Source: Candidatus Poribacteria bacterium (GTDB lineage: Bacteria; Poribacteria; WGA-4E; WGA-3G). From it: a stretch of 64,000 bases of DNA. Positions within the stretch are counted from its first letter, which is position 1; the number at the start of each line of letters is the position of its first letter. Of the stretch, positions 33,276 through 42,671 are shown piece after piece. The stretch is taken from contig JAPPFM010000012.1 in the NCBI GenBank assembly GCA_028821605.1, positions 1 to 64,000 on the forward strand, written 5' to 3'. Made by a program: the position numbers and the translations under genes. The notes beneath the pieces were generated by a model. The model was not told the DNA's origin, ran no database searches, and saw nothing but the letters and a program-made list of their open reading frames with translations.

Positions 33276-34856
33276 TTAGTCCAGGAATAACTCTTCACCT
33301 TTTCCAACAAAGATTCGGTAATCTTCGAGGTGCAGGTCAGCATCGGATTCCAGAACGAGATCTAATTTTAACGACTTCTTGAGTTCACGCAATTTATTTG
33401 CCATCTGCGATTTTATATGTGAGATGACATAGTCATTGGCGATAACACGCAATTCGGACTGACTTGTTTGCTTATGTGCCATCTTTATCGCACGTAGCAA
33501 CTGAATAACGACGGTTTCGATGGATAGGATAGTGCCATGTCCGTCACAATAAGGGCACTCCTCCATCAACAGGGTAGAGAGACTTGGCCGGGTACGTTGG
33601 CGTGTCATCTCGACGAGTCCTAAATCTGAAAAATGGAGGATATTCGTGCGTGCGCGATCCTTTCGGAGTGCTTCCTGCAGCATTTTGAAGACTCGTTTTC
33701 GGTGCGCTGCTTCTTCCATATCAATGAAATCAACGACGATAATCCCGCCTAAATCTCGTAATTGAATTTGGCGGACGACCTCCTCAACAGCTTCAAGATT
33801 GGCACTAAGAATAGTGTTATCTGGATCAGACTTTCCGACAAACCGTCCGGTGTTGACATCAATTGAAACCATAGCTTCAGTTTGCTGGATTATAATATGT
33901 CCACCACATTTGAGCCAAATTTTCTCACTCAGGGCATCCTTGAGTGCACGTTCAACGCCGTAAGCGTCAAAGAGCGTTGCATTTTCCTGATAGAGCGAGA
34001 CTCGAGATTCAAGGTCCGGCATAACAGAGGATACATAATCTATTGTTTCCTTGTATCCCGCCTTCGAATCGATGAGCAGACGCTTGACATCCTTCGTTAG
34101 CATATCCCGGACAACTCTATTGGTGAAACTAAGGTCTTTACTCACCAGACTCGGTGCGGATTTTCGTTTTGCCCGCTCACAGGTCTGTTTCCATTGGTCG
34201 ATTAAGTATCGGATTTCAGCTGTGAACTCAGCTTCGTTCAGCCCCTCAGCGGCAGTTCGGATGATAAAGCCACCTTCAACATCGGCTTTCACGGCTTTTG
34301 CCATGTTTCGGAGCCTGTCCCTCTCGGTGGCAGACTCAATTCGTCGTGATACCCCGATGTTGGAGGAATTGGGCATATAAACAACGTAACGTCCGGGCAG
34401 TGTGATGTTACTGGTAACTCGCGCGCCTTTTGTCCCGATAGGCTCCTTACCGACTTGGACCAGAAGTTCCTGCTTTTTTGAAATGAGATCGCTTATAAGA
34501 AACGGAAATCCACGTCCACCGCGTGTTTGCTTGGAGTTCTTTGCTTTCAGGTCCAATACTGCAGTGTCCCCATTAGATTTCTGGTTTCCATTCTGCCTCC
34601 CATTTTCGTCTTCGTCTTCGTCAACGCTCTCGTATTTAAGATCCGAAATATGTAAGAAAGCATGTCGTTCTAACCCTATATCGACGAAAGCTACCTGCAT
34701 TCCAGGCAATACGTTTTCAACCCGACCTTTGTAGAGATTCCCCAATGTTTGTGTCGCTGCTTTTCGTTCAATGTAGATTTCATTCAACACCCCCTCCTCA
34801 AGTACTGCACAACGTGTTTCATACTCATCGTCAGAAATAAGTATCTCCTTTTCCAT
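33276..34856 (-). CDS. rng: Ribonuclease G/E family endoribonuclease
   Basis: The 526-residue enzyme has an N-terminal S1-type domain (GNLYKGRVENVLPGMQVAFVDIGLERHAFLHISDL) interrupted by a ~40-residue acidic/Asn-rich insert (DEDEDENGRQNGNQKSNGD). The DNase I-like core has catalytic aspartates in MVSIDVNTGRFVG and IIVVDFIDM, and the zinc-link CPYCDGHG (about residue 425). No long RNase E C-terminal scaffold, so RNase G is the better name. It processes rRNA and mRNA. It is upstream of rplU-rpmA, as in many bacteria. Confidence 0.95.
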   Translation of the reverse strand: MEKEILISDDEYETRCAVLEEGVLNEIYIERKAATQTLGNLYKGRVENVLPGMQVAFVDIGLERHAFLHISDLKYESVDEDEDENGRQNGNQKSNGDTAVLDLKAKNSKQTRGGRGFPFLISDLISKKQELLVQVGKEPIGTKGARVTSNITLPGRYVVYMPNSSNIGVSRRIESATERDRLRNMAKAVKADVEGGFIIRTAAEGLNEAEFTAEIRYLIDQWKQTCERAKRKSAPSLVSKDLSFTNRVVRDMLTKDVKRLLIDSKAGYKETIDYVSSVMPDLESRVSLYQENATLFDAYGVERALKDALSEKIWLKCGGHIIIQQTEAMVSIDVNTGRFVGKSDPDNTILSANLEAVEEVVRQIQLRDLGGIIVVDFIDMEEAAHRKRVFKMLQEALRKDRARTNILHFSDLGLVEMTRQRTRPSLSTLLMEECPYCDGHGTILSIETVVIQLLRAIKMAHKQTSQSELRVIANDYVISHIKSQMANKLRELKKSLKLDLVLESDADLHLEDYRIFVGKGEELFLD

Positions 34857-35181
34857 TGTTCCCTCCTATCGCGCTTCTTTTCCAAGAGGCACCTCGGTTA
34901 ATTATCATGTCAAAAATCGGCAGCGTTGTAAAAAGCAGTGAGGGCTTAAAAAATTATGTCCTGCGTTTTGTTCACGCTATGCAAGGCGTGCGCATCTTCA
35001 GTTAGAATTCCTCAACAAATGTGAGGGTATCCTTAGCGGGAGTATACCAAATCAACCTGTATAGAACTCTGTTTCCGTGTGTTAGCGTTTTGCTGTTTTC
35101 CAAGACACTTGACAAAGTCAATTTGATATAAATTATAGAACCGCATGTTATCTATCCAGTTCTGAACTTGCAAACTGCGCT
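34857..35181. other. Non-coding gap upstream of the RNase G gene
   Basis: No gene seen. A short TTGACAAAGTCAATTTGATAT stretch near 35108 reads partly as a palindrome (TTGAC/GTCAA), and an AGTATA (35041) could be a minus-strand -10 box with a poor -35. The signals are too weak for a firm call. Confidence 0.3.
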
Positions 35182-36750
35182 CTACAGTCGCGGTGTCAGT
35201 GTTACGACCGGTGTTATCAGTTCTCCCATCGAAATACCACCGTGCTGGAACCCTCCTTGAAACTGCCGTTTATACTTATAAAAATCGTTTGGGTAGACGA
35301 AATAATAATCGTCTTTCGCAAGAATGTAGTCCTTGCTAGCATTTTCCGCTGGTAATCGGTATTCCTTCGGGTTTCGCAGATAGACCGCTTCGCCCTCTTC
35401 GCACCCTAAATTAGAACCGATTTTGAACCGGAGACTGGTAGTGGTCTCGCGATTACCATAAGCGCGGGTCGCACGGTTACAAAAGACAGAACCGTGATCA
35501 CTCGTGAGAACTACAGTTGCGTTTTGTGCTGCAATAATACGTAAAATATCAAAAAGTACCGAATGAGAAAACCACGAACGCGCCAAAGCCCGAAAAGCGG
35601 ATTCATCCGGTGCGAGCTGCTGTAGAACATCTGATTGTGAGCGCTGATGTGTCAAAATATCAATAAAGTTGATAACCAACGCTGAGAGGCTCACGCGTGT
35701 ATTTGCCGAAACCCGCTTTTTGTAAGTGTTTCCACCCCGCGTGTCGAAAATTTTGAAGTACTGAAGCCCGGGTTTCAACTTAATGCCTCTACGTTTGAGA
35801 TGTGCTTCGAGAAGCTGACGTTCATAGCGATTCGTGCTCGTGTCTCCATCAGATTCTTCCTGCCAATACTGTGGATAGTGTTCCGCAATCTCTATTGGAA
35901 ACAAACCACTGAAGAGGGCGTTCCGTGAGTACATTGTCGCACTCGGCAGGATTGAAAAACTATACTGGCGATCAATAGAAAAATAGGGGTACAAAAGTGG
36001 TTCTACTGCCATCCAATGGTCCAGGCGGAAGCAGTCAACCACAATAAAATAGACAGATTTTCCGGCTTGAAGTTGGGGAATAACATACTGGTCCAGGATA
36101 TTCACCGACAGTGGCGGTGCGCCTGGACTCCCTTCGACCCAGTCAGGATAACGTGAGGCAACAAAATCTGAGAATTCGGCATTGCACTCTTTCTTCTGGG
36201 CAAGATGTGTTTCCTCCAACCCACCTTCGGCTAATTTTTCAGACACCAAATCCCATTGCAATAGTTTCACATAGATGCTAACCCAATCTTGCCAGCTCGG
36301 TGCCGAATCTTTCATCGCGCGGATAGCGTTGAAATCTGTCGTATATCGACTCGGGATTTGATCTATGATTATCTGAGGTTGATCCAGGACGCGTTTTAGT
36401 GTTGAGACGATCTGGGCAACACCGATTGGTTTTACCAAGAAATCGTTTACCTGTTTGCCAAGAGCCTTCTCAATAAACTGTTCGTCGCTGGATTGGGTGA
36501 CGAGAATGACTGGGATTTGTGTGTTGATGGTACGGATTGCGTCGAGCGTCGCCATTCCATCCTTACCGGGCATAACCTGGTCGAGTAGAACAGCACTATA
36601 CTGTGTTTCACCTTGCATTAAGAGGGCAATGCCATCTTCGCCATTTGTCACAGGCGTGACGGCGTAGCCCCTGTCGCGCAGCACAAGAATATGCGGTTGC
36701 AACGCCTCTATTTCATCATCAATCCATAAGATTTGGTGTGTTTGTGACAT
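35182..36750 (-). CDS. PorX-like response regulator with PglZ (alkaline-phosphatase-type) domain
   Basis: The ~522-residue protein starts MSQTHQILWIDDEIE (a longer frame begins at 36816 but has no family match there). Receiver domain: phosphoacceptor Asp in AVLLDQVMPGKDG (about residue 57), Thr in ILVTQSSDE, Lys in DFLVKPIG. The rest is a PglZ-type domain: YFIVVDCFRLDHW, SATMYSRNALFSGLFP, VVLTSDHGSVF and QHGGISMGELITPVV. REC plus PglZ is the architecture of PorX, which with PorY controls type IX secretion genes in Porphyromonas. The adjacent histidine kinase gene has the same direction. Name by architecture; the true targets are not known. Confidence 0.85.
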   Translation of the reverse strand: MSQTHQILWIDDEIEALQPHILVLRDRGYAVTPVTNGEDGIALLMQGETQYSAVLLDQVMPGKDGMATLDAIRTINTQIPVILVTQSSDEQFIEKALGKQVNDFLVKPIGVAQIVSTLKRVLDQPQIIIDQIPSRYTTDFNAIRAMKDSAPSWQDWVSIYVKLLQWDLVSEKLAEGGLEETHLAQKKECNAEFSDFVASRYPDWVEGSPGAPPLSVNILDQYVIPQLQAGKSVYFIVVDCFRLDHWMAVEPLLYPYFSIDRQYSFSILPSATMYSRNALFSGLFPIEIAEHYPQYWQEESDGDTSTNRYERQLLEAHLKRRGIKLKPGLQYFKIFDTRGGNTYKKRVSANTRVSLSALVINFIDILTHQRSQSDVLQQLAPDESAFRALARSWFSHSVLFDILRIIAAQNATVVLTSDHGSVFCNRATRAYGNRETTTSLRFKIGSNLGCEEGEAVYLRNPKEYRLPAENASKDYILAKDDYYFVYPNDFYKYKRQFQGGFQHGGISMGELITPVVTLTPRL

Positions 36751-36878
36751 ACGTAAGTTTTTGACATACTCACCCAGCGAAAGCAAGGGTGGTTCTTTTG
36801 CTCCTTTTAGGAACATTCCTCGCGTTTAAAAAGCACGGGGGTTTGTGTCGAATCCTGATAACGCCCGTTAATTTGGGT

Positions 36879-38405
36879 CTACGCAACTGGCAGTCGAATT
36901 TCAAAAGTTGTTCCCTCAGGACTCGTTTTAACGACACGAATGTTTCCGTGATGATACTCGCGGATGATACGTTGTACGACTGTCAATCCGAGTCCCCACC
37001 CATGTGCCTTCGTAGACATCCCGGGTTCAAAGATCTTTCGCTGATGCTCGCGGGCTATCCCGCTTCCATTATCGGCATACCGGATAATAATATCGTTGTG
37101 TCGTTTGTCATGCGTTGGTTCAATCTGAATCCATCCTTCCGGCTTGTCCATGGCATCCAACGAATTGCGAATTAAGTTTTCAAATACCCAATGCAGTAAT
37201 TGCGCGTTTGCCAAAATGGGCGGTGTCTCATGTAACATTAGTTGAATTTCAACGCGGCGACTAATATGTGGCAGCCGTTTATCAAAATACAATCTGACTT
37301 CTTCAAATACTTCTTCTATATTCACTTCGGTTAGAGGGGGTTGCGTGCCAATCATACCGAAGCGTGCTGTTGTTTTCTGTAAACGCTCCAGATCGTTTTG
37401 CATACTCTCGGACAGTTCAGCGAGTGTTATATCGTCTGTCTCTTTACTCCGTGCCTGCAAGAGTTCTGTCCATGCCAGCAGCGACGAAATCGGTGTTCCG
37501 AGTTGATGCGCAGTCTCTTTAGCTAAGCCCCCCCAAATTGCCGAGTGTTCATAAGACTTTATCCGTTGATAGACGAGAAAACAGACGACCCCGAATATTA
37601 ATAAAACTACCGGTACGACGAAAAGTATTACTAATCCATAGTATGGCTTACTCTCATAGTAAAAGTAACCGTTGTATGTTTCAGGTGTTGTTACAATCAT
37701 CGAGAATGCAGGCGCGTTCTGAATGAAGATTTTCGCCCGCTCGCGCTCCTGCGGAGTTGCTTCATCCGCAGTGACGACATCGCCCCATATCTGCCACTTC
37801 TGTGGCGTACCCGCGGTATCGGTTATTACAAATGGCAGGCGTGTCATCTCGCTAGGGTCAGCATCGCCGTAATAAATGTACCCTTTTAGCTGCCTATCTT
37901 TGAAGAGCATGGGTATCTTGCGTGGCGGATTCTTTTTTTTCATGCGCGCCAATGTCGATTGCAACAATGTCCTTTCATCTTCTGTTAACGAAATTCTCCT
38001 ATCTCCGTTGACATTTGTATCAAAACTCTCGATTTTTGCGTCAAGTGCTGGGTCAACACCGCGTGTGATTACAGGATTTCCTTCTGCATCTGTAATAATA
38101 AATGAGAACGCGCGCGCCCTGTTTTCGGCAAGTGATTCCTGTTTTACTATCTCAGTTAGTTTCTGTTGTAGGTCCCGGTCTTCAACAGTCGGAAGTACCA
38201 CTGCCAGATTGGCGAAAATGTCTATCTGTGCTTCTATATCCGCGTTCAGCTGCGAGATTTGCTGGTTGTAATAAGCGAACCCAAATACAAGCATACCCAG
38301 TCCAACGATGAAGTAAACGAATATTAAACGGGTAGTCGTATATCTTGGGATAATTCGACGATTCAGCCGCAATTCGTATTCCTCCATACAAATTAGACGC
38401 GACAT
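36879..38405 (-). CDS. PorY-like membrane sensor histidine kinase
   Basis: The ~508-residue protein has two membrane segments (LIFVYFIVGLGMLVFGFAYY and GLVILFVVPVVLLIFGVVCFLVY) enclosing a ~200-residue sensor region, no HAMP match, then the phosphoacceptor motif in AKETAHQLGTPISSLLAWTELL, N box NLIRNSLDAM, G1 ADNGSGI and G2 GWGLGLTVVQRI. The AHQLGTPISSL form of the H box is typical of Bacteroidetes-type kinases such as PorY. The start at 38405 is favoured by a promoter just upstream; longer frames reach 38519. It stands directly upstream of the PorX-like regulator. Confidence 0.82.
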   Translation of the reverse strand: MSRLICMEEYELRLNRRIIPRYTTTRLIFVYFIVGLGMLVFGFAYYNQQISQLNADIEAQIDIFANLAVVLPTVEDRDLQQKLTEIVKQESLAENRARAFSFIITDAEGNPVITRGVDPALDAKIESFDTNVNGDRRISLTEDERTLLQSTLARMKKKNPPRKIPMLFKDRQLKGYIYYGDADPSEMTRLPFVITDTAGTPQKWQIWGDVVTADEATPQERERAKIFIQNAPAFSMIVTTPETYNGYFYYESKPYYGLVILFVVPVVLLIFGVVCFLVYQRIKSYEHSAIWGGLAKETAHQLGTPISSLLAWTELLQARSKETDDITLAELSESMQNDLERLQKTTARFGMIGTQPPLTEVNIEEVFEEVRLYFDKRLPHISRRVEIQLMLHETPPILANAQLLHWVFENLIRNSLDAMDKPEGWIQIEPTHDKRHNDIIIRYADNGSGIAREHQRKIFEPGMSTKAHGWGLGLTVVQRIIREYHHGNIRVVKTSPEGTTFEIRLPVA

Positions 38406-38418
38406 ATCAACATACTTA

Positions 38419-38447
38419 ATGGTACCACTTTTAAAATGAAATTGCAA
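38419..38447 (-). promoter_or_regulatory. Probable promoter of the PorY-like/PorX-like operon
   Basis: Minus-strand -35 TTGCAA (38442-38447), 17-bp spacer, -10 TACCAT (38419-38424), close before the start at 38405. Confidence 0.45.
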
Positions 38448-38662
38448 GTCTATTTTGATTGTGGCATCTCGTTCTAAAAAATTTATTGGATTCTTTGGAT
38501 TCTGAATGCTCTTTTTCAATGATCAGAGCGATTAAAACCGAGTCTACCGTAGCGAACCCCTATTTTCTATACCTACAATGTTTGTTGTAATCCGTCTCTC
38601 CTTTCTTGAAAAAATCTGAAGTTCCCAGAAGACTTAGAACCTCCAGTGAAATAACATATCAT

Positions 38663-38691
38663 TTGACTTTTTTGGATAAATAGGGTAAAAT
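38663..38691 (+). promoter_or_regulatory. Sigma-70 promoter of the HAD-epimerase-aminotransferase-SDR run
   Basis: -35 TTGACT (38663-38668), 17-bp spacer, -10 TAAAAT (38686-38691), about 50 bases before the HAD start. Confidence 0.65.
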
Positions 38692-38738
38692 GAAATTTAC
38701 AATTTATAGGTTTTATACATGTGGAATGGAAACATTTG

Positions 38739-39467
38739 ATGTTCAAAGCAATTACATTTGATTTTTGGCAAACCCTCTATGCAGATTCTGACGAGAATTG
38801 GCGAAAACGTCAGGCAATTCGTGTTAAACGGTGTCATACGTATCTTTCAAACTGTGGTTATGCTTGCACACTGACTGACGTGGAATTCGGACTTGAAGAA
38901 GCCTACAACTTGGTGTCATCTTTGTGGCATCAACACCGAGGGATATCGGTAAAACGATGCATGCAGCGATTCGCAGAGGTACTTCAGCTTCAACTTCAGG
39001 ATTCAGATCTTGATCAGTTAATTGAGTGCCTTGGTGCAGCTTTTTTGGAAGCACCACCGATTATAATGCCACATATCAAACCGGTCATTTCTCGGTTGAG
39101 TAAAAGTTATCCACTTGGAATTATCTCAGACTCAGCATTGACCCCAGGCAGCTTTGCTCGGAAATTGATGGCGCGTGACGGTATTCTGCAGTTCTTTACA
39201 GCATTCACTTTTTCCGATGAAACCGATTACACAAAGCCTCAAGTGGTCCAGTTCCATTCCACCTTAGCCGAATTGAATGCCAAACCAGTAGAAGCGGTGC
39301 ACATCGGCGATATTTTCCGAACAGATATCGTCGGTGCGAAAAACGCTGGAATGAAGGCGATTCGCTTCACAGGATTCAATAAAGGGGAAGGTGATGATAC
39401 ACTTAGCGATGCCGTCGTTGACGACTATAGACAGTTGGAAACTACGATTGCTGAGTTATCAAAATAA
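38739..39467 (+). CDS. HAD-superfamily hydrolase
   Basis: The ~242-residue protein starting MFKAITFDFWQTL carries HAD motif I with the common DxDGT changed to DFWQTL, motif II ISDSA, motif III with TKPQ, and motif IV HIGDIFRTDIVGAKNAGM. Such enzymes are Mg-dependent phosphatases; the substrate is not set by sequence. An upstream GTG (38721) is an alternative start. It heads a plus-strand run. Confidence 0.82.
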   Translation: MFKAITFDFWQTLYADSDENWRKRQAIRVKRCHTYLSNCGYACTLTDVEFGLEEAYNLVSSLWHQHRGISVKRCMQRFAEVLQLQLQDSDLDQLIECLGAAFLEAPPIIMPHIKPVISRLSKSYPLGIISDSALTPGSFARKLMARDGILQFFTAFTFSDETDYTKPQVVQFHSTLAELNAKPVEAVHIGDIFRTDIVGAKNAGMKAIRFTGFNKGEGDDTLSDAVVDDYRQLETTIAELSK

Positions 39468-39485
39468 GGAACACCAGGGGGAAAA

Positions 39486-40394
39486 ATGGCAAATGTATTA
39501 GTCACCGGCGGCACTGGGTTTATCGGTACTCGGGTCTGCACTGCTCTCCATCAACAAGGTGATACGGTGCGTGTGTTATCTCGAGACCCAACACGTGCAC
39601 AAGCTAAATTAAAATGGGCAAGGGAGTTCTATGGTTGGACCCCTGAAACTGAAAAACTTCCTTCGGAAGCGACATCAGATGTAAACGCTGTAGTTCATTT
39701 AGCAGGTGAAACTATTGCGGGTAGGTGGAACACTGAAAAAAAGCGGCGGATACGGGACAGTCGGGTACTTTCTACGCGTAATCTCGTCACTTCGTTTGAA
39801 AAAGTAGAGACAAAGCCCAATGTGCTCGTCTGTGCTTCTGCAATTGGATACTATGGCGACAGTGGTGACGAACACTTTACGGAGGTGTCTCCTGTTGGCA
39901 CTGATTTTCTCGCGGAAGTCTGCGAAGAGTGGGAAGCAGAAGCACAAAAAGCAATTGCGTTTGGAATTCGGGTAGTCATGGTTCGTATCGGGCTTGTGCT
40001 TGGATTAGGCGGTGGGCTATTGGCACAAGTGCTCCTACCCTTTAAAATGGGAGTCGGCGGCATACTCGGTAGTGGACAGCAGTGGATGTCCTGGGTTCAT
40101 GTTGACGATGTGGTAGGTATTGTACTGCACGCTTTAGAAAATGGTGAGATTAGCGGTCCGTTAAACGCGACAGCACCTGTTCCAGTTAGGAACACGGAGT
40201 TCACGAAAACGCTAGGGTCAGTGCTGCGCCGGCCGACGCTGTTTCCAGTTCCAAAATTCGGTTTGAGATTAATGATGGGTGAATTTGCGGATTTTGTTTT
40301 ACTAAGTCAGAACGTGCTTCCAGAAAAGACAGAAGTCAGTGGCTACGAATTTCGCTATCGAACGCTTGAACCCGCTTTGAGAGATTTATTATAG
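39486..40394 (+). CDS. TIGR01777-family NAD(P)-dependent epimerase/SDR (YfcH-like)
   Basis: The 302-residue protein has the nucleotide-binding motif VLVTGGTGFIGTRVC, VHLAGETIAGRWNTEKKRRIRDSR, SAIGYYGDSGDE and WMSWVHVDDVVGIVLHAL, hallmarks of the YfcH/SULA group, often with a C-terminal DUF1731 (TLGSVLRRPTLFPVPKF). The substrate is unknown. 18 bases after the HAD gene. Confidence 0.88.
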   Translation: MANVLVTGGTGFIGTRVCTALHQQGDTVRVLSRDPTRAQAKLKWAREFYGWTPETEKLPSEATSDVNAVVHLAGETIAGRWNTEKKRRIRDSRVLSTRNLVTSFEKVETKPNVLVCASAIGYYGDSGDEHFTEVSPVGTDFLAEVCEEWEAEAQKAIAFGIRVVMVRIGLVLGLGGGLLAQVLLPFKMGVGGILGSGQQWMSWVHVDDVVGIVLHALENGEISGPLNATAPVPVRNTEFTKTLGSVLRRPTLFPVPKFGLRLMMGEFADFVLLSQNVLPEKTEVSGYEFRYRTLEPALRDLL

Positions 40395-40443
40395 ACGCGC
40401 GGATATTGAGACCTATTTCTGCAACGCGGAATCCAAACAAAAT

Positions 40444-41781
40444 ATGAAGATTCGCGATGTCCTGCTTTCTGAGTACGGAAAAGCTTCAAGTATACCCTCC
40501 CCTGTTAACCGGTTAATGACCGATTTTGCTGTCGGTTTTCGAGATGGACGCGACATCAATCTCGGTGTCGGATATGTCAATGAACAGACGATCCCTCATC
40601 AACAGATTCAACTCGCCTGCGAAAGAGTTCTCGCTCATCCCAAAAAGTACCGCGCCTCTCTCAACTACGGCGGTGCACAAGGTTCGCCAAACCTCATCGA
40701 ATCACTTAGAAGGTTTCATATTGAGAACCGAATTGGCGGTATAACTGAACAGACCCTAAACAACCGAGACATTGTTATCGGTGCGAACGGCGCAACGAGT
40801 TTGTTAGAGAGCATCACCCACCTTCTTCCTGCAGGTATTGTACTTACTGTAGATCCGATGTATTATATCTACTGCAACGACTTAGAGCGGAAAGGTTTCA
40901 GTGTTATTGCGATACCTGAAGATGACGAAGGACTTGACCCTGAACTTTTGAAGTCAAAACTCGCAGCCCTTGGAGACAAAAGAGAAGCTATCCGTTTCTT
41001 CTATGTAGTGACGGTTAACAATCCAACCTGCACAATCCTTTCCAACAACCGTAAGAGAGAATTGGTCGATATCGTCACGCGGTTATCGCACGAAATTGGA
41101 CGGAAAATCCCACTCTTTTTTGACAACGCCTATAGCGATCTTGTGCATGACAGCAGCGTTGAACCTTTGGAGTCGGCGTTACGCTATGATACACTTGGTA
41201 TTGTGTATGAGGTTGGCACGCTGTCAAAGATTCTCGCCCCCGGATTACGTATCGGCTATCTCATCGGTTCTAAAGGTCGATTCCTCGACAGTATAATCCA
41301 GCGTACAAGCGACATTGGCTTTAGTGCCCCGTTAATCAATCAGGAAATCGCAAGCTACCTACTCGACCACGGGATTGAATCGCAAATTGAGAAAGTCAAT
41401 AACGGATATCAGCAAAAGGCAAAACAAGTCAAAATATGGATGGCTGAACTACTTGGTGATAACCTTCAGGAGTGCCGAGGCGGAAGTGCTGGATTCTACT
41501 TTTACTTGACATTGGTAAATGTCGCAACGGGTTCAACCGCTGATTTCTTCAGGTTCTTGACGCGAACGACTGGACAGGAAGCCGTTGATGGTCCCCCAGA
41601 CTCTCAGCATCCGAAGGTGATTTACATCCCCGGTGAACATTGTGTCCATCCAAACGGCGAGATGGTTGAGGTCGGGAAGCAGCAGTTACGTATATCCTAC
41701 GGGTTTGAGGAGCTTCCTCAGATTCATACTGCGTTGAAATTCATGAAATCCGCGATAGACTATAGTCAAGAAAATTTATAG
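40444..41781 (+). CDS. Pyridoxal-phosphate aminotransferase, class I/II fold
   Basis: The 445-residue protein has LNYGGAQGSPNLIESLRRF, VIGANGATSLLES, VNNPTCTILSN, FFDNAYSDLV and the PLP lysine in GTLSKILAPGLRIGY. A late VIYIPGEHC segment with an Arg near the C terminus (LRISYGF) completes the fold I pattern. The substrate is not clear. It belongs to a plus-strand set with an SDR and epimerase. Confidence 0.85.
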   Translation: MKIRDVLLSEYGKASSIPSPVNRLMTDFAVGFRDGRDINLGVGYVNEQTIPHQQIQLACERVLAHPKKYRASLNYGGAQGSPNLIESLRRFHIENRIGGITEQTLNNRDIVIGANGATSLLESITHLLPAGIVLTVDPMYYIYCNDLERKGFSVIAIPEDDEGLDPELLKSKLAALGDKREAIRFFYVVTVNNPTCTILSNNRKRELVDIVTRLSHEIGRKIPLFFDNAYSDLVHDSSVEPLESALRYDTLGIVYEVGTLSKILAPGLRIGYLIGSKGRFLDSIIQRTSDIGFSAPLINQEIASYLLDHGIESQIEKVNNGYQQKAKQVKIWMAELLGDNLQECRGGSAGFYFYLTLVNVATGSTADFFRFLTRTTGQEAVDGPPDSQHPKVIYIPGEHCVHPNGEMVEVGKQQLRISYGFEELPQIHTALKFMKSAIDYSQENL

Positions 41782-41829
41782 TTTTCAATAGACGCGTTTA
41801 CAAGATAATATCCAGAAAGGAAATTGAGA

Positions 41830-42591
41830 ATGCGACTGAAAGATAAAGTTGCGTTATTTGCTGGTGCCGGTTCAAATATGAGTCGTGCGACTGCCTTGCT
41901 TTTTGCACAAGAGGGTGCGAAGGTGGTGCTCGCTGCACGCACAACAGAGACAATGGAAGAGACAGCGGAACGTATCCGTGCCAACGGTGGTGATGTGCTA
42001 ACGCATCAGACAGATCTAATGGGCGCAGCACAGGTAGATGCGCTGGTTGACGCTGCTGTGGCGGAATTTGGCGGCATTGACTGCCTTATCCATGCTGCGG
42101 GTGGGTTCTTTTCAACAGAACACGATATTACTACGATGGAACCAGCGTATTGGGACGGCGCGTTACAAAACAACTTGCAAACGTTGTTCAATCCTGTACG
42201 CCGACTTGTTCCGATTTTAGAGGCGCGTGGCGGTGGATGTCTTATCACGATTTCCGCGGGCGAGCGGGTGCGGCAAGATGCCAATAGTGCTTACGCTGTC
42301 GCAAAAGCGGGGATGGTCGCAGCAGCAAAAAATCTCGCGAAGGAGTTGTATGATAAAAATATTCGTGTCCACGCGTTGTCCCCGGGCATTATTTGGGATC
42401 CGTTGCCAGACGGAGAAATTGCCCCAGCAGCCACACAACTGGAACGGCTCGGTAACCCTATTGATGTGGCTTATGCAGCACTATGGCTCTGCTCAGATGA
42501 AGCAGCGTGGGTCACCGGATTGGAATTGACGATTGATGGTGGCGATTCACTATTCATTGATTCGCCAGTTCGACGGAAGGTTTTGGAATAG
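41830..42591 (+). CDS. SDR-family oxidoreductase
   Basis: The ~253-residue protein starts MRLKDKVALFAGAGSNMSRATALLF with AGGAAA upstream (a TTG 6 bases earlier is less likely). It has a variant cofactor motif GAGSNMSR, a catalytic YAVAKAGMVA motif after a Ser, and LSPGIIWDPLP. A short-chain dehydrogenase/reductase; substrate unknown. Confidence 0.85.
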   Translation: MRLKDKVALFAGAGSNMSRATALLFAQEGAKVVLAARTTETMEETAERIRANGGDVLTHQTDLMGAAQVDALVDAAVAEFGGIDCLIHAAGGFFSTEHDITTMEPAYWDGALQNNLQTLFNPVRRLVPILEARGGGCLITISAGERVRQDANSAYAVAKAGMVAAAKNLAKELYDKNIRVHALSPGIIWDPLPDGEIAPAATQLERLGNPIDVAYAALWLCSDEAAWVTGLELTIDGGDSLFIDSPVRRKVLE

Positions 42592-42628
42592 CAGGGTTAG
42601 GTTAAAAAGTTTTGATACAAACAGACAA

Positions 42629-42652
42629 GGGCGAGGCACGGAGACCTCGCCC
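42629..42652. repeat. Hairpin GGGCGAGG / CCTCGCCC
   Basis: Perfect 8-bp arms around CACGGAGA between two convergent genes. No T run on either strand, so more like a REP-type repeat than a terminator. Confidence 0.5.
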
Positions 42653-42671
42653 TACAACAAAAGTCGTTGGA

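Noticed and set aside
42629-42652. Terminator between the SDR and the E1-like gene
   Set aside because: The GGGCGAGG stem is good but neither strand has a T run after it.
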